A stretch of DNA of 64,000 nucleotides. It comes from Bradyrhizobium barranii subsp. barranii (lineage in GTDB: Bacteria > Pseudomonadota > Alphaproteobacteria > Rhizobiales > Xanthobacteraceae). The stretch is taken from assembly GCF_017565645.3 (NCBI RefSeq), contig NZ_CP086136.1, positions 2,835,501 through 2,899,500 on the forward strand. The letters run 5' to 3'. A program made the position numbers and the translations under genes. Shown one piece after another: positions 60,689 through 64,000 of the stretch (within the stretch, counting starts at the first letter, position 1; each line of letters opens with the position of its first letter). The notes beneath the pieces were generated by a model. It did not search any database, was not told the origin of the DNA, and saw nothing but the letters and a program-made list of their open reading frames with translations.

Positions 60689-61042
60689 CTAATCCATCAC
60701 CTCGACGATGCGCCGCGAGCGCGGCTCGACCAGCACGGTTGCGCCGTTTACGACGGTGTAGCGGTAGGTGGTGGCGCCGAAACGTTGCGGCACGTCATAA
60801 TAAGTGACGCCGCTTTCAGGTAAGGTGGCGCCGACCACCACGCGATCCGGGACACGGAAGGCCGGCACACGTTGCTCGACGACATATTCGCGGAATGCCG
60901 GCCTCTGTTCGACCGCAATCGTCGGGCCGCTGTCGACGACGACAGGCGCGCGGCCAACGGTGAGACCGGATTGCGCAGACGCTGCGATCGGCGAGCCGAG
61001 CGCGGCGCCAAGCGCAGCGAGGGCGAGAATCCTGTTCCGCAT
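60689..61042 (-). CDS. Exported DUF1236-type protein
   Basis: The 117-residue protein MRNRILALAALGAALGSPIA... has a signal peptide ending SAQ. A mature part follows with EYVVEQRVPAFRVPDRVVVGATLPESGVTYYDVP and VNGATVLVEPRSRRIVEVMD, a DUF1236 pattern common in Bradyrhizobium. The ATG at 61042 has GAAGGAG upstream. It has its own terminator downstream. Function unknown. Confidence 0.88.
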   Translation of the reverse strand: MRNRILALAALGAALGSPIAASAQSGLTVGRAPVVVDSGPTIAVEQRPAFREYVVEQRVPAFRVPDRVVVGATLPESGVTYYDVPQRFGATTYRYTVVNGATVLVEPRSRRIVEVMD

Positions 61043-61265
61043 GGGCAACTCCTTCGAACTGATTTCAGTCGGCGCTACTGGCGCGACCGGTTGCCAATGC
61101 ATGTCCCCTTCGCAATGTTCCGGGAAAAGCCCTGCCGCATCAGCGGCAATTTCGGGCAGTTTTCGCGAAGCCGGGAACCTGTTCGCGCCTTGTGCGTCTC
61201 TACCCGCGGAACCCGGTCCGGTATGATCCAGCCGCGATTCGCCTCACGTCACGGAAAGACAATTC

Positions 61266-61421
61266 ATGCACATCACCGTCGCCCACATCTCGCCGCTTCT
61301 GTCGCTGCTTGCGGGCGTGCTCATCCTGATCATGCCGCGCCTTCTCAACCTGATCGTCGCGATCTTTCTCATCATAAATGGTGCGATCGGGCTCGGATTG
61401 TTGAAGTGGCTCCATCTCTAG
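61266..61421 (+). CDS. DUF3096 small membrane protein
   Basis: The 51-residue protein MHITVAHISPLLSLLAGVLI... continues LIMPRLLNLIVAIFLIINGAIGLGLLKWLHL and consists of two hydrophobic helices, matching the DUF3096 family. It is shorter than common ORF cutoffs. It lies 97 bp before ppdK. A near-match EcfG promoter (GGAAC-N16-CGTC, 61174-61198) lies about 70 bp upstream. Function unknown. Confidence 0.82.
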   Translation: MHITVAHISPLLSLLAGVLILIMPRLLNLIVAIFLIINGAIGLGLLKWLHL

Positions 61422-61517
61422 GCCTTCATTTTCCGGAACTCTTCGACTTGCGCGGGCCTGCCCAAAGTGGTGTAAGGCGCGCGATTTCCCTTTCCTCTCG
61501 CAGGTTGTGTGCAAGCT

Positions 61518-64000
<2,483 letters not shown>

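Overview
The window reads as chromosomal DNA of a Bradyrhizobium-like alphaproteobacterium (order Hyphomicrobiales). This is an inference from high GC, a CcrM-type GANTC methyltransferase, alphaproteobacterial regulatory motifs (EcfG, FixK-type and LexA GTTC-N7-GTTC), a bacteriophytochrome with an HWE kinase, and many dispersed palindromic repeats. No rRNA, tRNA or CRISPR array was found.

Region 1 (1-7200) is the disturbed part. It holds the 5' end of a ParA-like ATPase, a lemA/M48-protease pair with the protease frameshifted, and an Rsm22-family methyltransferase gene cut in two by a complete IS21-family element (3045-5635, 8-bp duplication GACTTGAT). An IS481-family element (5801-7069, duplication GTAG) sits in the loop of a palindromic repeat just beyond.

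Region 2 (7200-16200) is housekeeping: smc, a DsbA-like thioredoxin, a DUF721/DciA-like protein, mutY, a PaaI-type thioesterase, an FAD monooxygenase and a glutathione S-transferase. Region 3 (16200-26000) is sensory and regulatory: LysR regulators with divergent partners, a DUF1127 protein, a bacteriophytochrome-HWE kinase-receiver hybrid behind a consensus EcfG promoter, and a chemoreceptor.

Region 4 (26000-42100) carries ccrM with clustered GANTC sites at its start, a neutral zinc metallopeptidase, moaB, a MarR-acetyltransferase fusion behind a 42-bp nested palindrome, an RMD1-like protein, and a phosphoketolase-acetate kinase operon with a FixK-like box. It also has a radical SAM gene behind a perfect LexA box, rnhB, a GT39-like membrane protein and a family-4 uracil-DNA glycosylase.

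Region 5 (42200-64000) carries ETF-ubiquinone oxidoreductase, a TPR lipid/export-type protein, ispE, an AEC transporter with LysR, a hydrolase, a His/Trp-rich exported peptide, LysE, and an HxlR regulator with a frameshifted ketoacyl synthase. Three repeat families lie in tandem, followed by a polyprenyl diphosphate synthase, DUF2007, a TrmN6-like methyltransferase, an S49 peptidase, glyQS, and pyruvate phosphate dikinase with a histone-H1-like tail, cut by the window end.

No obviously new multi-gene system (defence island, biosynthetic cluster, prophage) was seen. The strongest leads are regulatory sites tied to particular genes, the split rsm22 locus, and some unusual small proteins and protein tails.
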